Source: Dipylidium caninum (taxonomy: Eukaryota > Platyhelminthes > Cestoda > Cyclophyllidea > Dipylidiidae). Taken from it: a DNA stretch of 64,000 bases. Under the pieces are notes generated by a model, which ran no database searches, was not told the origin of the DNA, and worked only from the letters and a program-made list of their open reading frames with translations. The translations under genes and the position numbers were made by a program. The DNA lies in the NCBI GenBank assembly GCA_017562135.1, contig QEYB01000290.1, positions 930,001 to 994,000 on the forward strand, in the 5' to 3' direction. This document shows positions 25,413 through 37,239 of this stretch, in pieces; position 1 is the stretch's first letter, and every line of letters starts with the position of its first letter.

Positions 25413-26794
25413 TTATTTTCCCACCTGAGAGGCGTTTTCACGAATTGCGTTGGTTACCGAAAGTTTAGATTCCATGCCTTTCCACTTTTGTGCAGTGGAA
25501 GGAGGAAAGATTGACGACTGGGTGGAGAGAAGGAGGCTACTGAAGAGAATGGATGCAACCACCGGATCGATGACTTGTTGAGGTCTCTCGAATCCAGTTG
25601 TTGTTGATGATGTCGATGTTGGTGGTTTCGTCGTTGTTGTCGCTTTCTGTTCTGGAGGTGGTGGTTGTTGTATTGATGGGGAAGATTCTATGACTCCAAC
25701 TTCGGGACACCTTCGTAAATGGGCTACGGCCACATGAGAGGCGAATATGGTCTGATTGTTGAACCACATGCCACAGATGTTGCAAACCACTATTATTTGC
25801 ATGTGGAAGCTTTCAAAGTGGTTCTGTTGATATAGGAAGACAGAATTTTACCGCATATTCTCCACAAGAAAAAATATTTACTAATAATGAAAGTAATCGT
25901 GATCACCGGTGAAAACGTAGTCATTCGCCAAATAACTGGATTTAAATTATTTTTCGTGTTATGTGATTTTTTATAACTTCTGGGAGACAACCGGCGGAGT
26001 GCTTACGAGAATTTAGTTTTTAGCGTTTCTTGGAATTTATTATTGCGAGGTAATTGAAATAGTGCCGTTTTTCATTCGATCAAGGAAGTGACTTTCAGGC
26101 CAAGGTTGCCTATTAATTAAACTTCCATCTCAATGAAAGGTGAAGTAGTGGGAAAATAAGAGTATTTTGAAATATAAGATGGGTGTTTCGCGAGAGTTAT
26201 CCTCCTATTATTGAACTTGGGATGGTATAGTTAATAGTGGAGGCGCGTAAAGTTCCCCGTAAAACGATTATCTTAATTCAGGCATTCACTTACGCGTAGG
26301 TGTTGTACTTTAATTAATCAGTAGTATCTCTTCACCATAGCTTTAATGCAAAAAAATAGTATTAAAATTACCACAGCGTCTTGGACGCCAACAATGCGTT
26401 GAGATGTAGGGCATGCAGGACACAGATATGCTTCCTGTACTTCAGTTTCGACTCGGTCAGCATCCACAGGTTGTTTGCCACTACTAGACGGAAGAATAGG
26501 CGCCGTTGGCTTCAACTCACGATGTCGCCTTCGACTTCGTCGGAGGATTTTCAATCGACGACTACTTTTAAGTAGGGATGACCGCGCCAACAGGAGCCAT
26601 GAACGCTCTTGAGATGACGTGACAGACCTCTTCCACCGATGTGTCATCATATGCCCCACGAAGTGGTAAATTGTGGCCTGCTCCTCGTCACAGATCGGAC
26701 AGATGTAGATGTTAGATGATGGTGGTGTGTGAAGATTGGATGTAAGGGAGCCTCTTCGAAGGGTCAGGTCGATCGGAGCGACATCCTCGTCCAT
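25413..26794 (-). CDS. three-finger C2H2 zinc-finger protein with a CtBP-type motif
   Basis: Two minus-strand exons, 26794-26372 and 25823-25413, join in phase 0 to give 277 residues. Three C2H2-like fingers are visible: CPICDEE...HFVGHMMTH, then CPACPTSQ...NHFESFH, which is completed only by the splice, and CNICGMWF...SHVAVAH. Near the N-terminus PIDLT matches the PxDLS/T consensus that recruits the CtBP corepressor. The region between fingers one and two is Arg/Ser-rich. After the third finger comes a Pro/Gln/Thr/Ser-rich tail. It is probably a nuclear transcription factor, possibly a repressor (inference). I do not recognise the family. The frame is open for a few codons upstream of the chosen ATG. 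Confidence 0.83.
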
Positions 26795-27424
26795 CGTCTT
26801 CTTCTGATTGCTCGACTGTCCAGATCCACCTCAACAACATTCAGTATTCAACTTAAACGAAGTGTCTACCTCAACTTTTTTAAGATAGCGCAAAACAAAT
26901 GCTATCTTTTCTTTTAGTAATACTTGTCATCAGCTAGTCGGAATTCTTTCTTCTTATTTATGCTTTTTTCCCATCCTACAAACTTCCGATTCGCAACTCG
27001 TGGTGTTTTGTATGCTGTTTGGGTCAGAGAAGAAATATGGTAAATGTGAGGACAAACAATTGCGTCGAGAACTGAAATAAATGCCAAAGAGGGTAAACAG
27101 GCAAGAGTGAAAAATAGGGGGTTATAGTACAGAATGTAGAAGAAAGCTTTGCTTTAAGGAAAAGAGGTAAAACATAACCTCTTGGCTCTCAAGAGGGAGG
27201 CAAGGCAAAAGGTTTTTTTTTCTCTCTCTCTCAAGCGGCATCACGATTTCCCAAGAGGAGTGTGGAGGAGAATGAGAAAGGGGCAGGTAGTTAAGGAGAA
27301 TCAGAGAAGGATTAAAGTGGCGTCCGCTTGGAGACCGACGGCTCCCTTCCGTGTCTCATTGCATTTACAGTAAAAATTTAAAACTACAGCAGACAATAAT
27401 AAATATAACCAAGGGTACAAGAAC

Positions 27425-27448
27425 GATGATGATGATGATGATGATGAT
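27425..27448. repeat. GAT trinucleotide repeat, eight units
   Basis: Eight perfect GAT units are followed at 27483-27513 by degenerate GCT/GAT-type repeats. It is non-coding as far as I can tell. Confidence 0.9.
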
Positions 27449-27636
27449 AAAGACTAACTATTATCATTAGTGAGTGTAATGCTGATGCTGATGCTCTTGC
27501 TGCTGCTTTGATCCCCGGGGAAATCTTCACTCGCGCTAACGTATTTCCATTCCCAACCTCTCTTCCCGTCCCAGGAGAGTACCCAGGTTCACCTTCACGA
27601 ATTGCTTTCTCTCCCACCACCCTGCCTCTCAACACC

Positions 27637-27690
27637 TACCATCACTGCCACCACCACCACCACCGCCATCACCGTCACCGTCACCACCTC
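27637..27690. repeat. CCA/CAC-rich low-complexity tract
   Basis: A tract dominated by CAC, CCA and CGT codon-like triplets. It gives false His-rich or Thr-rich frames on the plus strand. Confidence 0.8.
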
Positions 27691-30423
27691 CTTACCGTCC
27701 CCTGGGGAGTTAAGGTATTTCCAGAGGGCTTCGCTTCACCGCTCGATAATCCACAACTACCCTACTTCTTCCGTTTTTCTTCTACTTTCACATGAATCTT
27801 TACTGGATGTCAAGTCTTGCTGAAGGTTTCTTCAATCAAAAGATGGTACTGCAGACGCCAGTAGAGGGAGAATGCCTTCACTTTTCATACATCAAACTTT
27901 ACATGCTTCGCCTTAATCCAACATGTTACCCATTTACTCTCGATTTTCCTGTACGGCTTTTTACTTATTCGATGAAAAATCCCACTGGATGGGAGAAGAA
28001 ACTCAACTTCACTTTGACATCATTTATTGCCCAGATTCGGGATCGTTTTATCTGACGATGGCAGTGGCAGATCGCCTTTTAGGCATTGTGTGCGGAGTCT
28101 CCTAACAGACAATGGGCAGCCAGCATTAGACCGAATGGATGCAAGCTTTTGAAGGTCTTTCTTTTCCAACTAGTAGTAGCAATAAACGCCGATTGTGTGA
28201 AAAGGGACATCCGAGGGGATTCTGGCATGACAATAAAAGTGTCAACGACTGAGAGGCTCTATCACTCCTTCGCTCGCTGGCGGTGCACGGTGACCCTTTG
28301 AACCTAGTGACGCTTTGTGGGTAGATGGAGAACCATGAAGCCATGAAACTCCCACCTCTCGTGGTCGGAAGTGAGGCTGTGGCGAAAGAGAACGCTCTAC
28401 AGTGTAACCTCCAGTTATCACACCGAACTTTGTTTAATCTGCAGCATTCCTTTCCATGGAAAGTCGAAATGACTTTTGAAATATAAGAAAGCACCAGAAG
28501 AAAGAAGTCAAGGCAACCAAAATCCATTAATTTACGCATCAACTTAAGTTGTTTAGCCGGTAGTCAAGTGCCTTCTAAGTAAAATTAAGGCTCACTACTG
28601 GTTAAGGATTTAGGGGGAATCAACCTCTCGTCCCTCTCTCTTTCTCCTCGAGTTCTCAACGGTGAAGGACGTCAGACGACGACAATAGCTGTGACTTCAG
28701 GCTGAGAGGAGAGATTGACAATCTCAAAATATCTCCATCTTAAGATACAATTCAAAAGGTGTTCATCACTCTATAGCACTTAACGAGAGTACGCCTAAGT
28801 TAAAACGGGATAAGAGTGATAAGCGCATGAGTCCGAAACGTCTCAAAAGCCCGTACAGCTATCATTTCATCCTCCCCAGTCCGGGACCAAAGCCGCCTCC
28901 ACGTACTACAAGCGGAGGGTATTTCCCCGTGGATTATGATATTTCCAGTTTAGTGGGTCCCACTCACAAGGGCAATAATATTTTACTCAGTCGAATGAAT
29001 ATTTTACGCGGTTTGGTGCAGAGAAATAAATATTGCAATTATGTGCATAATTAAGCTGCCCAAGGAGGTTTAGCGTAGTCAAGAGACGGCATGTATTTGG
29101 TATTAAAAAAACTTGGAGTATTTGGAATTGAAGATAGATGACTTTAATCATGGGTTATATACTGTCAAATTTACTCGCTTCAGATAAAATTCGAAAAAAC
29201 GAGAAGGGAACATTACCACCAAACAATACACCAACAACAAGGGCGCGAGATGTCGCAAATTGGAATAGTTCCTTTAACCTGGTCTATGAGCGTTACTTCA
29301 TAGGCAAAACTGTAATTAAACGATTTATGTTGGAGACATTTCCATCACTGTCTATGTCGCAAACATCGTGGTATATATATATATACATAATTTTTTTTGC
29401 AACTCTTTAAAGCACCCACTTCGTATACACACTAAACGAACTAAGAAGAATAAATTGTGCGTCAAAGTTGTTGTTCTGTCGGAGAACACATTACTGAATG
29501 ACAATGGGGAAATAAATGCGAAAGCCTACTTGCATGCCGATTAAGTTAACTTAAGGTAGTGACTCACTTTGAACGGAGCCAGAGAAAACCGCTGATCGGG
29601 GCATTCTCGTCTCTACCGCGGTCATAGAGGGAAACCTTTGATGACTGTATGCTCGAAAGAATAGTGCCTGTATTTACCCACGCACTGCATGGCAACTCTT
29701 GCGCAAATTTCACACGTCTGATTGGTCGAATATCAGGTGACATTGCAGCCAATGAAAATACGCCCCTGGGGCAAAACTGCCTTGCAATTGGTGCTCCCCC
29801 TTTCCCTTTATCGAGACACAGATTTAATTTAATGAATCAAGTATTTCTGATAAATCTGGGAGGGGAGAGTATATTACCTTGGCCAGGAATCCATGCCTTA
29901 TCTGCAAAATCAACTCGGAATTACATAATGATTTTGTAGTAGGAGACCGGAAGGGGAAAATTCAGCCTATTAAATTTGGATTCTCCACAATTTGAAACAC
30001 TCTCTGGGGACCACAGTTCCACTTTTTGTCCAACCTTATATTATTTTAATTTAATTAGGCAAAGACGATGGACTGGATCACACAGTGGATGACAATCTGG
30101 GTGAAACTAACGTATTAGCATTAATTCTCTGAGCATGAGACAAACGTGGTGGTACTCGTCAATTTTTAATAAATCAATCCTATTCCTTTTCGAGACGAAT
30201 TTATCAATTGCCATCGTTGTAATTACTTTCCACTTAAGGCCGAAGCTTGTTGTTAAGCAAAAGTTTGGGTGGAAATGATAAATTTGTGAGATGGGAATCA
30301 GCTGAGCGTTGCGGCCTCAAGAGAATCGTCTACTGCATAAGCCTCTTTGCCATGGCTTGGCAACCGTCGATTTCCCAGAGGGCCTGCCTAAGTTGATACT
30401 CAGGGGACGAGTCGGGTACTCAC

Positions 30424-30474
30424 TGGTGGATTATGTTGTGGCGTAGGAGGAGCGAGAAGCTCACCGAAAGTCAT
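30424..30474 (-). CDS. possible first coding exon of a leftward gene
   Basis: An ATG at 30474 in good context (gacagcaATG) opens a 17-codon frame, MTFGELLAPPTPQHNPP. It ends exactly at a strong donor, CCA|GTGAGT, in phase 0. A second donor, GTGAGC, follows codon 3, so splicing is ambiguous. The exon lies about 120 bases downstream of a minus-strand TATA box with CCAAT and octamer elements. A candidate continuation in the same phase begins after an acceptor near 29729 (ccaatcag), reading TCEICARVAMQC. No full gene model could be completed and no family is recognised. Confidence 0.38.
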
Positions 30475-30590
30475 TGCTGTCCCCAAGGGGGCGGGTGAGC
30501 GGGTAATGAGAAAGACGGACCAGGATGGAGTAGGAATGAATGAAATAGATAGGACATACGCAAAACAGACGGAAGTTGCCTGCCCTGTCT

Positions 30591-30699
30591 TTTTTATACC
30601 CGCGAGGGTTCAAACGTAAAGATAAACACGGTCTTTTAAGCACCATACGCAATCAGTGGCCCGCTGTATTTGCATATGATTGGTTAGTAAACGGCCAAT
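30591..30699 (-). promoter_or_regulatory. minus-strand promoter: TATA, octamer, two CCAAT boxes
   Basis: Read on the minus strand, TATAAAAA is at 30598-30591. Upstream of it lie the perfect octamer ATTTGCAT (plus coordinates 30668-30675), an ATTGG/CCAAT at 30679-30683 and a second at 30695-30699. The spacing (CCAAT about 80-100 bp before TATA) is that of a standard RNA polymerase II core promoter. It supports the first exon at 30474. Confidence 0.5.
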
Positions 30700-32306
30700 A
30701 GAAATGCCAACTCGGGAAATAAAACATATTTAGCCATAATGATAAAGAATTTTAGAACATGCGAGTAGAATCAGTCTCATTGACAACTTCGCACAATCAA
30801 ATAAAATCAGTAGGGTACGCTTTTCATCATGAGTAGTAAATTGCCGAGGAACTGCAAAAGTTGCGCAAATCTGCAAAGACTGATTTCAAGAAGGGAATTA
30901 CATTAAAAATTGGGTATTGTCACTGTCATAAATATTTGTCGGTCAAGATTTTATCCGCGGTCATTTAATTTGATGTATAATATCACGTTATTATTCTAGC
31001 AATAAGCTCATTAATTAAGGTCCACCATGATTTCAGTACTAAGAAAGTACAGCACGCTTTATTCGTAGGTTGTGAAGACTATGAAGCAGTAAATATGTGT
31101 AAGGTCAAAGGACGCTGCTATTACCTCCGATCTTTGAACATTTACCAAACTGTGGCAGCTTGGAAGACACAATGATCCATTAAATTGTGCATGAAATAGC
31201 ACCAAAGAACACTGCGTTAGGTTTACTGCAAAGTCGAGTGTCTTTATTGATAATTAGTATTCATCCCGCATTTTCTTTACTTCCAAAAACGATAAAATAA
31301 GTGCACATTGAAAATAGTAACAGGATAATGTTAAAAATTTGTGGGGAACATAAGAAAGGTTAAGGCGTTTGCGGTACGCATTCTTTTGGGAAAAACAACC
31401 ATGGGCTCAGGATCTCTGCCGAAAAGGATAGGGGATGGCGAAAGGTTGAGAAAGTGGTTCCAGTCCGCAAAAGCCAAGACTAAAGCATGATGTAACACCT
31501 GTTGCGCATGCAGTTTACTAAAGTTTGAGATTATTAGCCTCGACAAAGAAATTGCACAATTTTTCCCCATCTGGTTGCTTATTGCGTGCTCTTGGTCCAT
31601 TTCCATAATAAAATAAAAATAGCCATCGTTATTTAAGTGGTGGGTCTTACTCCAAAATTGAGACGCTTTTCGTTTGGGTTAAGTAAGACAAAGTAACCCT
31701 TGTTAAAGGAAAACTCAGTCATTCCTTTTCAAATTAACTTACTCAGCAGTATTCCCAATGGACAAATCATCCAAACATAAATTGTAGTTCTGCGCTCATT
31801 GGGTGGCCGGGAATGCCGGACGTTTAAATTTTTTTAGTTGTTCATCAGGTTAGAGCAACATTCTTGTTTTAACGCAAAATCCCAGTGATATTACAATTAT
31901 AGCTAATTTAAAGTCATAGTTTTGAGACAATTTTCAAATAACAGAAACATATCACTGGTAGTAACCTTACCTGCTTACGATGTTGAAACTGCCTGCACCA
32001 GAGCAGACATTAAACCACCTGAAAGTACACTTGTCGTTGTCGCGACATTGAAACCCATTTTATGGCCATTTCATTCCTTAGCCACAGATATAACTGAAAT
32101 AACTTCGCTTTTAATTTTTTCAATATAATTGGCATGTTTTGGACTGTTGTAAGCATTTCGACTGACGTTGCTGCGTTATTACTATTTATGAATTAATTAT
32201 GTAATTTTTGTTGTTTTCGTACCTTACAACGTTTTGCTCAACGTTACTAATGTGTTCCTTTATCCAAAAACCAACTTTCACATTGTTCCTTTGTTTAGCC
32301 CTTGGC
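30700..32306. other. spacer, no gene seen
   Basis: AT-rich sequence with short open frames only. The promoter of the TMEM70-like gene should lie at its right end. I see no clear box. Confidence 0.5.
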
Positions 32307-32857
32307 ATGATCATCTCACGGTTGCCCCGCGGTTTCTCTAAGCCCTTTGTTCGTTTCATCCTCTTACGCCCCCGTTGTCTTGTCACAGAATACTCAACTT
32401 CCTCCCTACCGGATGTTAATATATATACTAATCCTATTTCGCGTCTCGTTGTTGGTGTGAAATTATTTTCGCTTACATCAAGTGGACTTGTCTTAGCTGT
32501 CCAACCTCTTATTTTTTTAAAGTGTACGACTATGTCTTTTTTTGCCCCGATTTTCTTTTCCAGTTTTGCCTTCGCCGCATTAACTCCCATCCTTCTTCAC
32601 ATACTGACTCGCTCTTGTGTCTTTCAGATCACATACAACCTAAAACATCCAGATTCATAGCCTATACTAAGTCAATTTTTCTTCGACCAAAAAAGGTTGA
32701 ATTCTGTCTGGAAAATGTTTCTTATTCTGTTTCCAGTTTGAGTTTTGCTAATATGACTGTAAATAAAACAACCCCTCTTCTCGTTCTTGAGTCTGGTTTC
32801 TCAGATCTCGAAATGAAAAATCGCCTTTTTGGCTTTGACAAACCTATCAAGTTGTAA
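32307..32857 (+). CDS. TMEM70-like mitochondrial membrane protein, apparent 1-base frameshift
   Basis: From the ATG at 32307 the frame begins with an Arg-rich, acid-free presequence (MIISRLPRGFSKPFVRFILL), typical of mitochondrial import. Two hydrophobic segments follow with TMEM70-family landmarks: GVKLFSLTSSGLVLAVQP and TPILLHILTRSCVFQITYN. The frame stops at 32658-32660. The conserved continuation FIAYTKSIFLRPKKVEF, the usual family strand after the second membrane segment, sits in another frame and runs to the TAA at 32855-32857. One missing base near 32650-32656 would explain this. It may be a real lesion or an assembly error. TMEM70 helps assemble ATP synthase and complex I in the inner membrane. 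The stop overlaps an AATAAA. I see no introns. The MTG2 gene follows immediately. Confidence 0.74.
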
Positions 32858-32861
32858 TAAA
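32856..32861 (+). terminator. polyadenylation signal overlapping the stop codon
   Basis: AATAAA begins on the second base of the TAA stop of the TMEM70-like gene. The next gene starts within about 80-220 bases. Confidence 0.6.
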
Positions 32862-33078
32862 AAGTATTACGTGGAATCTGTTATTTTATTTTTTGATCTA
32901 TTCAAGACTACTTCCTGGATTCTCCCTTTTTAGAATAAATGGTTACAATTCGACCCATTTGTGGTTCTTTCTCGGTTTGTTTCATCCAACGGTGTTAATA
33001 TTCGCCTGAAGACAAAGGCGAGGGCTTCGGGTCACACAGTACGCGCTCTTTTCCCCATATCAGAGGTTGCCGTTTTAG

Positions 33079-36000
33079 TCTCGTCATTTCGTTGACATGA
33101 AAAAGGTTGTAGTGCAAGGAGGCAAAGGTGGTGACGGTTGTATCGCCTTTCAACGCTATTTTTGCAATCCTTATGGAGGTCCCAGCGGAGGCGATGGTGG
33201 TAACGGAGGCCATGTGATATTTAAAGGTGTCTACTTACCTGGACTTCGGTAGATGATTCGTAACACTTATTTTACGTTCCTTGTCCTATTTCGTTATTTC
33301 AGCTGACCCAGAAGTGATTGACTTCTCAGCTGTGAATTCCGTACTTAAAGCGCCCGATGGAATCAAGGGGTCAGGGAGCAATCAACACGGTGTCAGTGGG
33401 AAACATCTCGTCGTAAAGGCTAGTAGTATTCTATCACTGATACTTTCTCAAGCTTACTGAATTTAGCAACAATTTGAATGTGGTTATTCTCCAACCCTTA
33501 TTTGGAAAGGTTCGGAAAGAAATATTCGATTTGAACTTGCCGAGATCTTACTGGGTTCTTATGTTTATCTTATTTATTACACTAACTCCTTGAACTTATC
33601 GTCGGAACTTAAGTTGTTTATTTCAAATAAGAATTTTTTTATTTCTCAGTGAGCCTTAATGGTTGTCTTGTTTGGAATGTACTTCAATTTTTAGCTGAAT
33701 CTTAAGATTTAATGAAAGTTTTTTTTCTCATTCGAAGTCCAGTAGGCACAATTTTTCTATATTTGTCGTTATTTTCGGTTTACTCTTCTGTCATTCTGTT
33801 TTCTCTGCCTTGGTTTCGTATATTTTTTTCAAATGCTAATTGTAAAATGAGAACACGATAGTACTTCTGAGTATTAATTCATTTCCTGAAAGTGTTAAAT
33901 AAGACAACAAAAGACAAATTTAGAATTAATAAAGCTTGAATTCATAAACATACACGCAGATTTCTGCTCAAACGAAGGGTAATGTGGTATTTTTCGTAAG
34001 GGTAAGATGTTAACAACATTGCGTCTGTGTTTATCTACTTTATCTTCTTCGATCTCACAAAATTCCGTTGACTATTTCAACATTTTGAACTAGTTTCCTC
34101 GTTTTTAAACGCTGTTTCACTTTTTACTGTCGGATTAATCACTTTTATACTATGTTTTATATGGTTCGAGATGTTAATAAATTTTGGACAACTTTTTTGT
34201 GACTCATTATCAGTTACTTGGATAACTTGAGAAGAAATTGCTAACCCGATTTACGGTGAGTGTCTGTCTAACAACAAGTGTTATTTAGTCGATTAAACTT
34301 CATCGGCTGTAGTTGGGTTAAGCTTCACTTGTTTTCATAAGGCATCAACCTTTGATCTACGCCTCTTTTTGTTCACAGCCAATTGGATGGCTAAATTGTT
34401 CGCATATCACACCCATTTAAAGGCTTTGAAATCCGGACATTTGTGCACTTTGGTTAGATTTGCTTTCCTTTCTTCCTTCAATACAGGTGTTTTGTTTTTC
34501 ACAAGTCATTTCTTATTATTTCTTTCAAGATAAAGTGGAAATTGTCAGTGACAGGTTGGTAAGGTGTTACTTCAAGCCATAGTTTTCATCCGGAACTTTT
34601 TTTTTCTCCATAAATAAACGGAAAGTGTATTAGATTTTATTACCATGACCTTATTTTAGTGCTCTTGTGAGACATTTTTTAGAGGTTAGCACCCACTATC
34701 CGTTTGGAGTTTCAGTCTAATGATTATTGAGGTTACTTCATCACCATGACTGACAAATTATCGGTCCGTATCTTCTTAAAATGAATTAAAATAAAAATTT
34801 ACAGCAAAAATCACCTATACTTACTGATGAAAGCATAGAAATAGTAGTGATGATGGTTTGAATATTTTCCGTCCCATCTGACTACGCGTCTCATGTTAAA
34901 ATTGTTGGCACCCTCACTGTTTTGAGGAATAACGAAAAAGGTGTGCTGCGTGTAGATAGTGAAACTCCCATACCGCAGCAACTGTCTCTTCAGTTATATT
35001 TATTTTACTCAATATTCTTCAACTGTCTGTCTTAGTCAAATCATCTGTACCATGCTCTTAGGTTCCTGTTGGCACCCAGGTTCACGAGATTACTTCAAAG
35101 GAGGATTTTACGGTGTCTGCTCATCGCAGTGATGCTTCAAGCCTCTTACGAATTCTCGCAGAACCGTCAGAGACCCTAATAGGCGCCCGTGGTGGTGCAG
35201 GTGGTCGTGGCAACGCATTCTTCTCTTCCGCCAATCAAAATGGAGGTGCGGAAACCCTACCGCGAATTCGTCAGTCCTCTTTGCGATTGGCTGAGCGCGG
35301 TGCAATGGGCCAATCACGACGGTTGTTACTGCGATTGACCACCTTCGCCGACGTAGGATTGGTGGGTGCCCCCAACGCTGGCAAATCGACTCTCCTGCGC
35401 CGGTTGACCCGAGCTCGACCTCGGGTCGCCCCTCATCCTTTCACCACACTCAAGCCTAATGTGGGCATCCTTGAAATCCCCCTCGAAGGTGATGACACGG
35501 ATACAGTCGACAATATTAAGCTCTCAAGTGAGTTTTCCACTACTACTGTGCAACTGAATGTGAATTTTTCAATAGTCCCTGGACTGTCCATGAATCGGTA
35601 TTTGCGAAGGTCAAAGTTACAATCAGTTTACTGTTGATTCACAAAGGATCTAATCAAATAGCAGTGTGACAGAAAATGAACAACTTATAGGACTATTCAA
35701 GGCGCGTCTTAGACTCATTACACAAATATGTCCTATAATATTTACAGATTTGACGTGTAAATTGTACCTTATACGCAACGTTTGTTTAATGTGTCTATTA
35801 TCTTTCTGCGAGTTACCAATACTGATAACAAATTCAAATGTGAATATATCACGAAGAAAAAAAGCACTGATTGAGAGGACTGAAGAGGTAAAATGGTGGT
35901 GGATTCTTTTATCAGTTGTTAATAACACTGAGTTTGGATTTTAGTGCTGAGGTATATTTCAAACGACGGGCTAGTACCACTATCACCAATTGTTATGTGG

Positions 36001-37117
36001 TCAATTTATTTTTAAATGCGCACATCATAAACGTGGAAAAGCCCAACAAATAAAATCCAGCATATTAGATTTGGCAATCTGTGGCATAGTACATAAAAAA
36101 TCTACTTCTTTTCGGCGGAATAGAAGTGCTTAACTGCGCCTCACCTTCTAAACCTGTTCCCACCATGGTCGCGTGTGGAGGATTATTTAATTTAACCTCA
36201 AATTAGGTGTCTATTGTGATGTGGACTGGGAATAACTGTTTTTCAATCTTACCACACCCTTATTAAAAGGAGCATCCTCTGTCGAGGACTTCCGCTTTGG
36301 AAGTAATTTGTGGTGGTTAAAAATATGACAAATGAGCTGCTAGATGGGGAGATTAAGCTAATAAATGTGGCCAAATGTATAAAAGCACAAGGTACGGGCG
36401 ATTCTTTCTTGACATCTAATCAATTTAACCGCGTAGGTGAACCTTGTGCAAGTCCAAGCTTATCTCTTGCCTTGTTACTTTCCCAATATGTTTCATTTAA
36501 CTCGGTCTTGTGCGCTTCCTTGGCTATGACCAACCGACACTATCTTCTAATCCGAATTTCTATACTCAGCGTCTAGTTAAAGAGTAGTTTCGTCGAGTTG
36601 TCCATTAACTCGTGATTTCTTTTCCAATGATCCCTCTTTTTTGACATTATTTTCAGTTGCAGATTTACCAGGTCTGATTGAGGGGGCAGCAGAACGCAAC
36701 GCGGGTTTGGGCGCCCAGTTTTTAAGTCTTATTGAGGGTTGTTGCCTCCTCCTTTACCTTGTTGACGTGGGTACTTTCTTTGTCAACGCCTCAAAGACCA
36801 TCTCTTCATCCGAAATCACGGCTTATTTTACCAGTCAACTGGGAATGCTTCACCGAGAATTGGAGCTTTTCAATCCTAATCTTGTGGACTGTGCTGCCAG
36901 AAATTCTCTTGTCATCGGTACAAAAATTGACTTGGTAGTCTTGCCATCGGAGGGGCAGGAAACCCTTTTGAAAATCTCTGCTTGTCTATCCGAAGCTGCT
37001 AAAGAATCAAATCTGCAATCCCCAGAAGTGCTGCTCATCTCGGCGCGACGAGGCGACAATGTTGAACAGTTGATGAAGCTACTTAGAAATATGTATTCTC
37101 GTGGAAAGGAAGCGTAA
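33079..37117 (+). CDS. MTG2: mitochondrial Obg-family GTPase MTG2/GTPBP5
   Basis: Exons 33079-33226, 33303-33412, 35062-35527 and 36657-37117 join in phase. The Obg fold is at the N-terminus with Gly-rich loops ([35 protein letters not shown]). The G domain follows with G1 GAPNAGKS, G2 [11 protein letters not shown]3 DLPG, G4 as TKID instead of NKID, and G5 SAR. MTG2 matures the large mitochondrial ribosomal subunit. The first exon opens [10 protein letters not shown], matching the family's HFVD string, so the ATG at 33097 is probably internal. A candidate starting exon, 32939-32974 (MVTIRPICGSFS), would give 406 residues, the usual length. Alternatively the acceptor at 33077-33078 takes a trans-spliced leader. 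Exon 2 ends at GTAAAG; using a GC donor four bases later would break the phase less neatly. Confidence 0.93.
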
Positions 37118-37233
37118 ATAGTTTCTTAACAACCTTCTTGTTCTATCCGGTTGACAGAAATCAGTCTTCTTTTTCCAGTCTGTCTGTATGATAATTCTTA
37201 AGGTCGTGTATATAGTTTACATTTTCAAAGGGC

Positions 37234-37239
37234 AATAAA
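37234..37239 (+). terminator. polyadenylation signal AATAAA
   Basis: It lies 117 bases after the MTG2 stop codon. Confidence 0.65.

Larger units (their letters stand above)
26795..30423. other. gene-poor stretch with low-complexity tracts
   Basis: Open frames at 27508-27795 (plus) and 27384-27635 (minus) arise from His/Thr-coding CCA and GAT repeats and are probably not genes. A plus frame at 28827-29054 starts MSPKRLKSPYSYHF and has no known match. A minus segment at 29564-29730 may hold later exons of the gene that seems to start at 30474. Its most suggestive reading contains CEICARVAMQC and a following HYSFEH, a possible C2H2 unit. Confidence 0.4.

Noticed and set aside
27508..27795. His-rich open frame on the plus strand.
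   Set aside because: It arises from CCA/CAC low-complexity DNA, has no plausible start context or splice partners, and overlaps a similar minus-strand frame.
30590..30640. A tRNA B-box-like string (gggttcaaac) near 30607.
   Set aside because: No A box or cloverleaf could be formed around it.
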